From: Vicinamibacteria bacterium
Lineage (GTDB): Bacteria; Acidobacteriota; Vicinamibacteria; Vicinamibacterales; UBA8438
Reading direction: 5' to 3'
Assembly (NCBI GenBank): GCA_022820825.1
Contig: JAJEEU010000042.1
Span: 114,020 to 178,019 of the forward strand
Length of the DNA stretch: 64,000 bases
Shown here: one piece after another, positions 44,047 through 52,729 of the stretch
Numbering within the stretch: the stretch's first letter is position 1
How the letters are laid out: every line of letters starts with the position of its first letter
Program-made: the position numbers and the translations under genes
Notes under the pieces: generated by a model
The model's database searches: none
What the model was told of the DNA's origin: nothing
Seen by the model: only the letters and a program-made list of their open reading frames with translations

Positions 44047-46538
44047 CGGTTCGCCTCCCTCGATGCTTCCACATGATGTTGCGCGCCGGCGTTCGAGCCG
44101 TCCTCGAGGCCGGGCCTGACCAGCTCCCCGGGCGCCGGCTTGTGCACCCACGCGTGGCTCGGCGTCTGCACGATCGGCCGCAGGTCGGCGGCGCGGAAGG
44201 ACCGCGCCACCTGCCGCTCGTCCGGCTCGCCGTAAATCGTCGAGCGCTGGCGCGGGATGCGGCCCGCGTCACGGATCAGGGCCTCCATGCGCGCGGGCGG
44301 CAGCTCCTGGCCGAACCCCGCTCCTGCCGCGCGCGTGATGCTCTCGTTCATCAGCGTGCCGCCGAGGTCGTTCACCCCGGCTTCCAGGCAGGCGCGCACG
44401 CCGCGCGGTCCGAGCTTGACCCACGAGGCCTGGATGTTCGGCAGCAGCGGATGCAGCGCCAGGCGCGCGACCGCGTGCATCAGCAGCGACTCCCGGAACG
44501 TCGGGCCGCGCCGCGCCTGCCCCTGGAGGTAGATGGGCGCCTCCATGTGCACGAACGGCAGCGGAACGAATTCGGTGAATCCGCCGCTGCGCGCCTGCAG
44601 TTCCCGGACGCGCAGCAGGTGCCGGGCCCAGTGGCGCGGGCGGTCGATGTGGCCGTACATGATGGTGGCCGTCGTCCGGAAACCGACCCGATGCGCCGTT
44701 TCCATGACCTCCAGCCACTGCGCGGTCGACAGCTTGTCGGGGCACAGATCCCGGCGCACCTCGTCGTCGAGCACCTCTGCCGCCGTGCCCGGCAGCGTCC
44801 CCAGTCCTGCCGCCCGCAACTTCCGCAGGAATGTTTCCAGCGGCACGCCGAGGGTGGCCGCGCCCTGCCACACCTCCAGCGGCGAGAAGGCATGGACGTG
44901 CATGTCCGGTACGGCTGTTTTCACCGTGCGGCAGATCTCCAGGTAGGTGGCGCCGGTATAGTCGGGGTGGATGCCGCCCTGCATGCACACCTCGGTGGCG
45001 CCGCGCTCCCAGGCTTCCGCACTGCGGCGGGTGATCTCGTCGAGATCGAGGTCGTACGGAGCGCCACGCAGGTTCTCGCTCAGCTTGCCCTTGGAGAAGG
45101 CGCAGAAGCGGCACTTGAAATAGCAGACGTTCGTGTAGTTGATGTTGCGGTTGACGACGTACGTGACCTCGTCGCCGTTGACCTCGCGCCGCAGCGCGTC
45201 CGCCGCCCGCACGACCGCCACGAAGTCGTCACCGCGCGCGGTGAACAACTCGGTAATCTCCCGCTCGTCCAGCCCGCCGCCGCGCGCGGCCCGCTCGCAC
45301 AGCGCCCGCGTTCTCGATGTCGGCCGCGGCGCTTCCGGGCGGTCCAGGCGGTGCAGGAGGTCCTCTGGCAGCACGGCGTCCGGGTCGCCCGGCGACCAGT
45401 CGCCCTCGCGTGCAAATCCTTCCGCCTCGGATGCGTGCAGGACGGCCGTGCGGAGCGGCTCGGCCACCCACGTATCGAGCTGCCGCACGTAGGACGGGTA
45501 GACCGTGAGCCGCTCGGTCAGCACCTTGTCTTCGCGCTCCGTCGCCTGCGCGAGCCTCGCGAGGTGCGGCCACGGCGCCTCCGGGTTGACGTGGTCGGGC
45601 GTCACGGGCGACACGCCGCCCCAGTCGTTGATGCCGGCCCGGATCAGGCTGCCGTACACCTCCGGCGTCAGGTTGGGCGGCGCCTGGACGGCCATTTCGG
45701 GGCCGAAGATGATCCGGGCGCAGGCAATGGTCCACTGCAGGTCGTCCAGCGCCGGCTCGGGCGCCGTCGCCATCCGCGTGTCGGGCTTGGCCCGGAAGTT
45801 CTGGACGATGATCTCCTGGATGTGCCCGTAGCGGTCGTGCAGTTCGCGCAGCGCGAGCAGCGACTCGATCCGCTCTTCGCGCGTCTCGCCGATGCCGATC
45901 AGGATGCCGGACGTGAACGGAATCGCCAGCTCGCCGGCCAGGCGGATCGTTTCCAGCCGCGCATGCGGGTCCTTGTCCGGCGAGCCGTGGTGGACCTGGC
46001 CGCGTTCGAGCAGCCGCGGGGACGCACTCTCCAGCATCAGCCCCTGCGACGGGCATACCGCCCGCAGCGCCAGCAGCTCGTCGCGTGTGACGACACCGGG
46101 ATTGGCGTGCGGCAGCAGGCCGGTCGCGTCGGCGACCGTGCGGGCGGCGGCTTCCAGGTAGGCGATGGTCGTGGGGTAGCCGAGCGCGTCGAGCTCCGCG
46201 CGGGCCTGCGGGTAGCGCAGCTCGGGCTTGTCGCCCAGCGTGAACAGCGCCTCCCTGCAGCCGGCGGCGGCGCCCTGCCGCGCCACGTCGAGCACCTCGT
46301 CGAGCGTCATGTAGGCGCGCTCGCCGGGCCGTGGCGGTTGGGCGAACGTGCAGTAATGGCACACGTCCCGGCACAACTGCGTGAGCGGGATGAACACCTT
46401 GCGGGAGTAGCTGACGGCGCGGCCGAACCCCGCGTCGCGCAGCGCGGCGGCCCGCTGCATGAGTGCGGGCAGGTCGTGCTCGCGCGCGAGGTCAGGGGCG
46501 ATGTCTGGAGACGGCCGGCTATACGTCGCGCGTGGCAC
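44043..46538 (-). CDS. cofGH (fbiC): Bifunctional FO synthase (CofG-CofH fusion)
   Basis: Makes 7,8-didemethyl-8-hydroxy-5-deazariboflavin (FO), the deazaflavin core of cofactor F420, from tyrosine and 5-amino-6-ribitylaminouracil. Two radical-SAM domains are fused, as in actinobacterial FbiC: CofG-like with 'LTQLCRDVCHYCTFAQPP' (Cys56, Cys60, Cys63) and CofH-like with 'NVCYFKCRFCAFSKG' (Cys472, Cys476, Cys479). Other landmarks are 'EALFTLGDKPELRYPQAR', 'CMQGGIHPDYTGATYLEIC', 'INDWGGVSPVTPDHVNPEAP' and 'GVNDLGGTLMNESITRAAGA'. 831 aa, normal for the fusion. The start is GTG at 46538 with AAGGA upstream. No cofC, cofD or cofE gene lies in the window. Confidence 0.93.
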   Translation of the reverse strand: MPRATYSRPSPDIAPDLAREHDLPALMQRAAALRDAGFGRAVSYSRKVFIPLTQLCRDVCHYCTFAQPPRPGERAYMTLDEVLDVARQGAAAGCREALFTLGDKPELRYPQARAELDALGYPTTIAYLEAAARTVADATGLLPHANPGVVTRDELLALRAVCPSQGLMLESASPRLLERGQVHHGSPDKDPHARLETIRLAGELAIPFTSGILIGIGETREERIESLLALRELHDRYGHIQEIIVQNFRAKPDTRMATAPEPALDDLQWTIACARIIFGPEMAVQAPPNLTPEVYGSLIRAGINDWGGVSPVTPDHVNPEAPWPHLARLAQATEREDKVLTERLTVYPSYVRQLDTWVAEPLRTAVLHASEAEGFAREGDWSPGDPDAVLPEDLLHRLDRPEAPRPTSRTRALCERAARGGGLDEREITELFTARGDDFVAVVRAADALRREVNGDEVTYVVNRNINYTNVCYFKCRFCAFSKGKLSENLRGAPYDLDLDEITRRSAEAWERGATEVCMQGGIHPDYTGATYLEICRTVKTAVPDMHVHAFSPLEVWQGAATLGVPLETFLRKLRAAGLGTLPGTAAEVLDDEVRRDLCPDKLSTAQWLEVMETAHRVGFRTTATIMYGHIDRPRHWARHLLRVRELQARSGGFTEFVPLPFVHMEAPIYLQGQARRGPTFRESLLMHAVARLALHPLLPNIQASWVKLGPRGVRACLEAGVNDLGGTLMNESITRAAGAGFGQELPPARMEALIRDAGRIPRQRSTIYGEPDERQVARSFRAADLRPIVQTPSHAWVHKPAPGELVRPGLEDGSNAGAQHHVEASREANR

Positions 46539-46550
46539 GGGAGCGTTCCT

Positions 46551-47411
46551 TCACGGCCCGGCCGGCGCCGGGTTGACCGTGACGGTCACGCTTGCCGGCG
46601 TCAGGAAGACCGTATCGTCCGCGACCGCCTGCAGAACGTAAGTCCCCGGCTCGGAGAAGCGCGCCCGGGTGGCGGCGCGGCCGTCGTCGCCGACCTCCTG
46701 CACCTGCGGATCGAACGTCACCGCGCCGGGTCCCCGGTAATGCAGCCAGGTGACGGCGAGACCGGTTACCGCCGCGCGCCGCGCATCGATGATGGCCTGC
46801 GTCTTGGGGCCGGGGCGCACCGTGCGCCTGGCGAGAGCGGGGTTCGGCGGCGGGACGCCGTCGTCGCCGGCCAGCACCGCCAGCTCCAATGCATCGGGCA
46901 GTGTCACCGTGCGCGACCCGGCCCCCGCCACGCGGACGGTCGGCGGCTGGTTGTCCACGTAGCCCTGCCCCGAGCCGGCGCCCCGGTTCAGGCGGTAGAC
47001 GTCGCGGTTGATCTCCCACACGGGCCAGAGCGATCCGAACGCCTTGTCGGTGCGGCCGTTGTGCGTCACGGTCCAGACGAGGTCCTTGTCGCCCCAGTCC
47101 GGGGGCACGCGCACCTTGAACACGAACTGTTGCCGGCGCGGGTAGAAGTGGGTCGGCTGCCCGCGGTCGGGCTCGCCGGGCTCCAGGAAGTTGTTCGCGC
47201 CCACCGGAATCACGGGCTGCTCCTCGTAGTTCCGGTTCAGGTACCCGAACACCATGTTGAACGAGCCGTCGGGGTTGCGCTCCCAGCCCTCGAAGACGGG
47301 CTGCACGTTCTGGGCCCGCAGCCAGGGCGTCTGGCCGTGCGCGGCGGTCCCCGCCGCAAGCGCGAGGGCGGCAGCGATGGCGCCGGCGAGTGCGCGTCGG
47401 GGCATGGTCAT
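46551..47411 (-). CDS. Secreted protein, unknown function
   Basis: Exported protein of 286 aa with signal peptide 'ALAGAIAAALALAAGTAAHG'. The mature part has 'PVFEGWERNPDGSFNMVFGY', 'LNRNYEEQPVIPVGANNFLE', 'FKVRVPPDWGDKDLVWTVTH' and a C-terminal Ig-like stretch ('FSEPGTYVLQAVADDTVFLT'). I have no named family for it. The frame is open much further upstream, but that part overlaps the monooxygenase-like gene antisense-free in another frame and is not real. It follows the cytochrome/copper protein by 32 bp and precedes cofGH by 12 bp, so the three look co-transcribed. The ATG at 47411 or 47405 has no clear SD. Confidence 0.75.
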   Translation of the reverse strand: MTMPRRALAGAIAAALALAAGTAAHGQTPWLRAQNVQPVFEGWERNPDGSFNMVFGYLNRNYEEQPVIPVGANNFLEPGEPDRGQPTHFYPRRQQFVFKVRVPPDWGDKDLVWTVTHNGRTDKAFGSLWPVWEINRDVYRLNRGAGSGQGYVDNQPPTVRVAGAGSRTVTLPDALELAVLAGDDGVPPPNPALARRTVRPGPKTQAIIDARRAAVTGLAVTWLHYRGPGAVTFDPQVQEVGDDGRAATRARFSEPGTYVLQAVADDTVFLTPASVTVTVNPAPAGP

Positions 47412-47443
47412 GGGTAACCCGCGCGGTCGGTCACCACGGAACG

Positions 47444-48745
47444 CTAGTCGTTGCCGGCCGTGGCCGCCACCTCGCGGGCCGCGAGCTCGGCCTTGAACGC
47501 CACGTCGTCGAGCTCGTACCAGCTCACCCAGGCAAAGCTCATGTCGTCGCTCGAACGCTGGCCGAAACCGGCCCAGTTGCGCGGATCGTCGTTCCAGCGG
47601 TTCGCATCCGAGTTGTCGTGCCAGCTTATGACGTGCAGGAACGACCCTTTCGGCAGCAGCGGCCCCGCGCCGTCCGCGTAGTTGTAGACGATGTGCCAGC
47701 CGAAGTCCCAGTCCGCGCAGTTCAGCATCTGCTTGCTGTTGTCCGGCAGAATGGCCTCCAGGCACTGCCGCTTGCCCAGGTTGTGCAGATGCGGCTGGAA
47801 CGCGGTGATGTGCGCGTTCTCCTCGAGCAGGAAGTACCCGTCGTGCCGCACGTTGCTCTCGCCGGCCGGGATGTCCAGGTCCTCGTTGTCGCCCACGTGG
47901 GCGGAAATCAGCTTGTGCTGCGGCTCGACGCCCCGCGGGTAGAACTGCAGGCCAACGGCCGTGCGGTCCACGATCTCCCGGCCGATGGAGTGGTAGTGCA
48001 TGTTGAAGCGGATTTTCGCCCCGGCCTTGATCAGCCGGCCGTGGCCGTCCGGGAAGATGTCGCCGTTCTTGCCCAGCGCGTACTCGTTCAGGAAGCTGCC
48101 GAGGAGGCTGTCCTCGTCCTCGTCGCTGTTGACCACGCCGGTCACCGCGTGGTGTACGACGGGAAAGCTCTCGGCCGTCGGCTTGGTCTCCACCGCCTTT
48201 ACCCAGCGGTCCTCGGTCAGGCCCGAGTCCGACTCGAGGTTGCCCCACCAGTCCGGCGCCTCGGCCGCGACGACGAACGGCTCGGGGATCTCGACGATCC
48301 AGTCCGGCGTGCCGATATGCCACTCGTTCATGCGCTGGAACTCGACCGGGGGCGGCATGTCGGCGGGATTGCCGCGCGGCGCGCCGTTGTCCACCCACTC
48401 GGCGATGGTGGCGATCTCCTCGTCGCTGAGCGACTTGTCCTCCTTGAACTCCTGGATGCCGATGTTCTTGTCGATGTACCACGGCGGCATGATCCGCTCG
48501 GTGACGTTCTCGCGGATGGCCCGCGCCCACGGCCGCGTTTCCTCGTACGTCAGCAGCGACATCGGGGCGATGGAGCCGGTACGGTGGCACATCTGGCACG
48601 ACCGCTGCAGGATGGGCGCCACGTCCCGGGTGAACGTGGGTGTGGCCGCGTCCTGGGCGGCGGCGATCGAGGGCGCCGCAATGGCTGCCAGCGCGGAGAG
48701 CGCAACGGCGGTGAGTGCCAGCCGGCGAACGCAGGTACATGACAT
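47444..48745 (-). CDS. Cytochrome c plus copper monooxygenase-like secreted protein
   Basis: Exported protein of 433 aa. The signal peptide ends near 'PSIAAAQD'. A short cytochrome c domain follows with 'ILQRSCQMCHRTGSIAPMSL' (heme motif CQMCH, residues 50-54) and a distal 'RIMPPWYID' methionine. The remainder resembles the two-domain type II copper, ascorbate-dependent monooxygenase (PHM/DBM) fold, with histidines in 'FPVVHHAVTGVVNSDEDEDS', 'IRFNMHYHSIGREIVDRTAV' and 'AHITAFQPHLHNLGKRQCLE'. Oxygenation with electrons delivered through the heme is a plausible role, but the copper sites need structural confirmation. GGAGG is 9 nt before the ATG at 48745. Start of a run leading to cofGH. Confidence 0.82.
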   Translation of the reverse strand: MSCTCVRRLALTAVALSALAAIAAPSIAAAQDAATPTFTRDVAPILQRSCQMCHRTGSIAPMSLLTYEETRPWARAIRENVTERIMPPWYIDKNIGIQEFKEDKSLSDEEIATIAEWVDNGAPRGNPADMPPPVEFQRMNEWHIGTPDWIVEIPEPFVVAAEAPDWWGNLESDSGLTEDRWVKAVETKPTAESFPVVHHAVTGVVNSDEDEDSLLGSFLNEYALGKNGDIFPDGHGRLIKAGAKIRFNMHYHSIGREIVDRTAVGLQFYPRGVEPQHKLISAHVGDNEDLDIPAGESNVRHDGYFLLEENAHITAFQPHLHNLGKRQCLEAILPDNSKQMLNCADWDFGWHIVYNYADGAGPLLPKGSFLHVISWHDNSDANRWNDDPRNWAGFGQRSSDDMSFAWVSWYELDDVAFKAELAAREVAATAGND

Positions 48746-48854
48746 CGTTCCAGCCTCCACTTCAAGAAACCGCAACCGATTCGTATTGTGGACCGAACCG
48801 CCGTCGTGCGCCAAGCATTGTTGAATGGGGCCGCGCCGTGCGCGGCCGGGTGCC

Positions 48855-49865
48855 TCAGAACACCGCGACGGGATTGATCGGCGAGCCAGTGCCCCTCGGC
48901 ACGCGCAGCGGCGCGGCCACCAGCATGAATTCCCAGCGGTTCAACCGCGCGGCGGTCTCCGCGGCCGCCTCGAGGTCGAGATTGTCGAACAGGTTCATGC
49001 CGCGCGCGACGAGCGCGAACTTGTGCACCGGAATCCAGCACATCGTCGGAGATGGCTCACGGCTGGTGCAGCCCGGCACCGTGCCGACGTCCGACGCCGT
49101 GTCGCTGCCCAGCAGCGCGACGTCGCGCTCGCTCAGCAGCGGCAGGAACGAGGCGTCGAAGCCCGAGCTGCCGCCGGGGCCGACCGCGGCGCGCCGGGTC
49201 CAGCGCCCGGTGCGCAGGAAGACGGCGTCGCCGGAGGAGATCCGCACCCCCGCCTGCCGCTCCCACGCCTCGATGTCCTCGCGGTACACGTGCGTGCCCG
49301 GCTCGAGGTACGGCACGCCCTTCAGGCGCGGGATGTCCAGCAGCACGCCCCGCGTCACGATTCCGTCGCTGAGGGCGTCGATACCCATCTTCGCGCAGCC
49401 TTCGGGGGTGGCGCTCTCGTACGGAACGCCGTTGTAGAAGGTGCCGTTGTAGGCGACGTGGCACAGCGCGTCGAGATGCGTGAACGTGCCTCCGTGGAAG
49501 TCAATGTCGATGCGGTCGCGGGTGACCTGCCGTTCGGGGAAGATCCCCATCTGCAGGACGTACGGCATGGGCGCGTCGGCGGCTTGCTCCGTGATCAGGT
49601 TGTGCGCCAGCGACACCGTGGTACCTTCCCCGACGAGCGCGGCGGCCGCTCTTCGCTTCTCCGGCGTAATCGTGTTGAGAGCGCCGAGTTGATCGTCCGC
49701 CCCCCAGCGGCCCCAGTTCGACAGTTCGGTCATCCAGTGCTCGAGCTCGGCCAGCGTCGTGCGCACCTCTCCTGCCGCGGGCGCCTGCGCCTGCAGCGCC
49801 AGCGTGCCGAAGCCGGCCGCCAGCACCGCCGCCAGCGTACGTTTGCCAATTGCGATCCTGAACAT
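48855..49865 (-). CDS. Cyclase-family secreted hydrolase (paralogue 2)
   Basis: Exported protein of 336 aa (signal peptide ending 'GTLALQAQ'), kynurenine-formamidase/cyclase superfamily. The metal motif region reads 'DFHGGTFTHLDALCHVAYNG', followed by 'GIVTRGVLLDIPRLKGVPYL', 'GDAVFLRTGRWTRRA', 'ALLGSDTASDVG' and the terminal 'GTGSPINPVAVF'. It carries an insert with two cysteines ('VPGCTSREPSPTMCW') absent from the paralogues. AGGAG lies 7 nt before the ATG at 49865. It sits 16 bp after the SGNH hydrolase gene, so the two hydrolases may act in sequence on an ester or amide compound. Confidence 0.87.
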   Translation of the reverse strand: MFRIAIGKRTLAAVLAAGFGTLALQAQAPAAGEVRTTLAELEHWMTELSNWGRWGADDQLGALNTITPEKRRAAAALVGEGTTVSLAHNLITEQAADAPMPYVLQMGIFPERQVTRDRIDIDFHGGTFTHLDALCHVAYNGTFYNGVPYESATPEGCAKMGIDALSDGIVTRGVLLDIPRLKGVPYLEPGTHVYREDIEAWERQAGVRISSGDAVFLRTGRWTRRAAVGPGGSSGFDASFLPLLSERDVALLGSDTASDVGTVPGCTSREPSPTMCWIPVHKFALVARGMNLFDNLDLEAAAETAARLNRWEFMLVAAPLRVPRGTGSPINPVAVF

Positions 49866-49881
49866 GATCGTCTCCTGACGG

Positions 49882-51168
49882 TTACCGGAACAGGTCGAGG
49901 TCGACGGCGTTCGCCATGGCCGCGTAGCCGGCGTCGCCGGGGTGCAGGCGGTCCCCGCAGTCGTATTCCGGCAGGAACCAGTTCGGTCTCGCCGGATCGC
50001 GCGTGGCGGCGTCGAAGTCGAACACGCCGTCGTACTCGCCGCTCGTCCGGATCCAGGCGTTGAGCTCCTGGCGCACTGTCTCGCCTTCCGGCGTCCAGTA
50101 GCCGGGGATTGTCGTGCCCTCGAACGGCGTGAGCGTCCCACCGAATATCGCGAGGCCTCGCGCCCGCGCCCGCGCAATCAGTTGCCGGTGCCCGGCGATC
50201 AGGGCCGCGGCCGTGATGCCGGTCTCCGGCGCCCGGTTGATGTCGTTGATGCCTTCGAGCACGATCACGTGGCTGACGCCGGTCTGCAGGAGGACGTCGC
50301 GGTCGAACCGGGCGAGGGCGCTGCGGCCGGCGCCGCCGCCCAGGACGCGGTTGCCGCCAATCCCGACGTTGAGGACGGCCAGGTCGATGCCGCCGGCCTG
50401 GAAGCGGGCTGCCAGGTGGTCCGGCCACGCGCTGTTGCCGTCGACCGACGAGCAGTAGCCGTCCGTGATCGAATCGCCGATGGTCACCACCGCGCCCGTG
50501 CCCTCGCGCGCCGCGACCTCGACGCGCGCCAGGTAGAACCAGGATTCCGTCTCGGCCGCGACCGGGAAGTCCGCCGCGCCGGCGTGGTTCCCCGCGTTCG
50601 AGACGTAGCTGGTCCGATCGGACCGGTTGTGCCAGCTCACCGGCGACTGCGTGGCCGCGGTGTCGCCGGGCAGATAGAGGTCGATCGCGAGATCGGACAG
50701 CGGCGGCGCCGGCAGGTCGACCGGATCGCTGACGAGCACGGCGCCGGGCGGCACATGGGGCGCGCTGTCGCCGCTGAAGGTCAGCCTGCGGACGGTGCCG
50801 GCGGCGACCGAAGATCCACTCGCGCGGAGCGCCACCGTGGCGGCGCCGACGGCGAGCGGCTCCGTGCCGGCAACGTTGCTCACGACGACGCGGACGCGCT
50901 CACCGCCCGCACTCGTACGGATGATCTGGCGGATTGTCTGACCGGCGAGCCGGATGTCGTTGTTGAGGACCGGGATCAGCCGGAACGCCGGCGTCCCGGC
51001 CGGGACCGGAGGCGGCGCGGCCGGCCGCCGGGGAGCCGCGCGACGTGCGACGAGCGGGGCGGCCCACGTCGCGACCCACCGGGAGTCGCCGGCGCCCTGG
51101 GCGGCAGCCGGCGGGGCGGGCGCCAGCGCGAGCAGGCATGCCAGACCGGCCGCCGTGGCGTGCTTCAT
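49882..51168 (-). CDS. Secreted SGNH/GDSL hydrolase
   Basis: Esterase-type hydrolase of 428 aa from the ATG at 51168. After a signal peptide comes an N-terminal beta-rich domain of about 150 aa ('TIRQIIRTSAGGERVRVVVS', 'LSDLAIDLYLPGDTAATQSP'), then the SGNH core: block I 'VVTIGDSITDGYCSS' (catalytic Ser), block II 'VLNVGIGGNRVLGG' (Gly), block III 'VIVLEGINDINRA' (Asn) and block V 'DCGDRLHPGDAGYAAMA' (Asp and His). The full catalytic set is present. Members deacetylate or de-esterify polysaccharides and other esters. The reading frame extends far upstream to 52776 but antisense to the sugar dehydrogenase gene, and is not used. Confidence 0.9.
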   Translation of the reverse strand: MKHATAAGLACLLALAPAPPAAAQGAGDSRWVATWAAPLVARRAAPRRPAAPPPVPAGTPAFRLIPVLNNDIRLAGQTIRQIIRTSAGGERVRVVVSNVAGTEPLAVGAATVALRASGSSVAAGTVRRLTFSGDSAPHVPPGAVLVSDPVDLPAPPLSDLAIDLYLPGDTAATQSPVSWHNRSDRTSYVSNAGNHAGAADFPVAAETESWFYLARVEVAAREGTGAVVTIGDSITDGYCSSVDGNSAWPDHLAARFQAGGIDLAVLNVGIGGNRVLGGGAGRSALARFDRDVLLQTGVSHVIVLEGINDINRAPETGITAAALIAGHRQLIARARARGLAIFGGTLTPFEGTTIPGYWTPEGETVRQELNAWIRTSGEYDGVFDFDAATRDPARPNWFLPEYDCGDRLHPGDAGYAAMANAVDLDLFR

Positions 51169-51306
51169 GGTGCTCCATCGGCGGAGCGGCGTCAGCGCCC
51201 GCGCCGTCCTCAGGATCGCGCGTGATGTACGCGCGCCTCCAGTGTAGCAGCGGGGAATCCGGCACGGGCCTTTCGTTGTAAGATGCCGGTACGCTCGAGG
51301 GGGCTG

Positions 51307-52677
51307 ATGACGCCTGAAATCCTGCCGCAAAACACCTTCGGAAAAGGAAGTTGTATAGGGCCGGCGGCGTGCCGGCGGTGGACCGCCATGGTGCTGCTGC
51401 TGTCGGTGGTCGCCCTGGCCGGCGTCGAAGCCCGGCAAGGCGGCGCAGGGCAGCCGGCGGCAAGGGTCTTCCCGCAGGTCGATCTCGCCGACGGACCGGT
51501 CATTCTCGAGGCGGACGGACAACGCCTGCGCGTCGTGCCGATCACGGGTCTGGAGCGGCCATGGGCGCTGGCCGTGCTGCCCAACCTCGACATCCTGGTG
51601 ACCGAGCGCGAGGGCCGCCTGCGGGTCATCCGCGGCGGCGTGCTGGACCCGGAGCCGCTGGCGGGCCTCCCGGAGATCAATACCGGCGCCGTCAACTCGG
51701 GCCTGATGGACATCATCCTCCATCCGCGCTTCGCGGAGAACCGGCTCATCTACTTCACCTACTCCAAGCCGATGGCCGGCAACCCGCACACGGACTGGTC
51801 GGGCGGCCCGACCTCGGACCAGCCGCTGATCGAGCGCGACGCGGCGGCGGTGACGCTGGCGCGGGCCCGCTACGACGGCACCAACACTCTTCGGGACGTG
51901 ACGGACGTCTTCGTCGCCGACGCGTGGTCGCAGGGGACGTCCGGCGGGCGCATCGCGTTCAGCCGCGACGGCAAGATCATCCTGGCCGTCGGCATGCCGA
52001 CCCGCCACATGATCGGCACCGCGGATGACGCGCAGAACCCCGCCAACCACGCCGGCAAGGTGCTGCGCATCAACGAGGACGGCTCGGCGCCGCACGACAA
52101 CCCCTTCGTCGGGCGCGACGGCTACCGTCCCGAGATCTACGCCCTGGGCATACGCAACGCCCTCGGGCTGTTCGTCGACCCGCGCACCGGCCGGATCTGG
52201 GAGACCGAGAACGGCCCGATGGGCGGCGACGAGCTCAACATCATCGAGGCGGGCCGCAACTACGGCTGGCCGGTCGTCTCCTACGGCACGGACTACAACG
52301 GCCGCAAGCTGGGCGGACTGTCCGGCACCAGCTCCGAGCAGCCCTGGGCGCCCGGCATGGAAGAGCCGTTCGCGTACTGGATGCCCTCGCCGGCGCTCGC
52401 CGGCATCATCATCTACACGGGCGACAGGTTCCCCAACTGGAAGGGCAACGCCTTCATCGCCGCGCTCGGTCGGGGCAATCTCGGCTCCCGGCAACTGCAC
52501 CGCATCGTGTTCAACGAGCAGGGGCAGATTGCGCGCAACGGGCGGCGCACGGTGCTGGCCGAGCTGAAGCAGCGCATCCGCACGGTGCGTCAGGGGCCCG
52601 ACGGCCTGCTGTACCTCGCGACGGACGAGCCGCGCGGCGCCGTGCTGCGCATCGAGCCGGTCGAGCCGCAGTCCTGA
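51307..52677 (+). CDS. PQQ-dependent sugar dehydrogenase (soluble Gdh-like)
   Basis: Secreted aldose sugar dehydrogenase-type quinoprotein of 456 aa, a different fold class from the other three PQQ enzymes. The N-terminus carries an export signal ('AMVLLLSVVALAGVEARQ'). Core motifs are 'LERPWALAVLPNLDILVTER', 'GLMDIILHPRFAENRLIYFT', 'IYALGIRNALGLFVDPRTGR', 'ENGPMGGDELNIIEAGRNYG' and 'YTGDRFPNWKGNAFIAALG', matching the soluble glucose dehydrogenase/sorbosone dehydrogenase family with its catalytic and calcium-site regions. GAGGGG precedes the ATG at 51307; an in-frame ATG at 51283 is also possible. Divergent from the SGNH gene, with a 138-bp shared upstream region. Confidence 0.9.
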   Translation: MTPEILPQNTFGKGSCIGPAACRRWTAMVLLLSVVALAGVEARQGGAGQPAARVFPQVDLADGPVILEADGQRLRVVPITGLERPWALAVLPNLDILVTEREGRLRVIRGGVLDPEPLAGLPEINTGAVNSGLMDIILHPRFAENRLIYFTYSKPMAGNPHTDWSGGPTSDQPLIERDAAAVTLARARYDGTNTLRDVTDVFVADAWSQGTSGGRIAFSRDGKIILAVGMPTRHMIGTADDAQNPANHAGKVLRINEDGSAPHDNPFVGRDGYRPEIYALGIRNALGLFVDPRTGRIWETENGPMGGDELNIIEAGRNYGWPVVSYGTDYNGRKLGGLSGTSSEQPWAPGMEEPFAYWMPSPALAGIIIYTGDRFPNWKGNAFIAALGRGNLGSRQLHRIVFNEQGQIARNGRRTVLAELKQRIRTVRQGPDGLLYLATDEPRGAVLRIEPVEPQS

Positions 52678-52729
52678 GCGCACGGAGGCACAGCTCCCGG
52701 AAGACCGCCTACCGTAAAGGAGGCTTGCA

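Noticed and set aside
43941..47417. Plus-strand open frame of 1158 codons
   Set aside because: Antisense to cofGH and its neighbours; His/Arg/Val-rich with no motif, while the minus strand has clear radical-SAM motifs and coupled starts.
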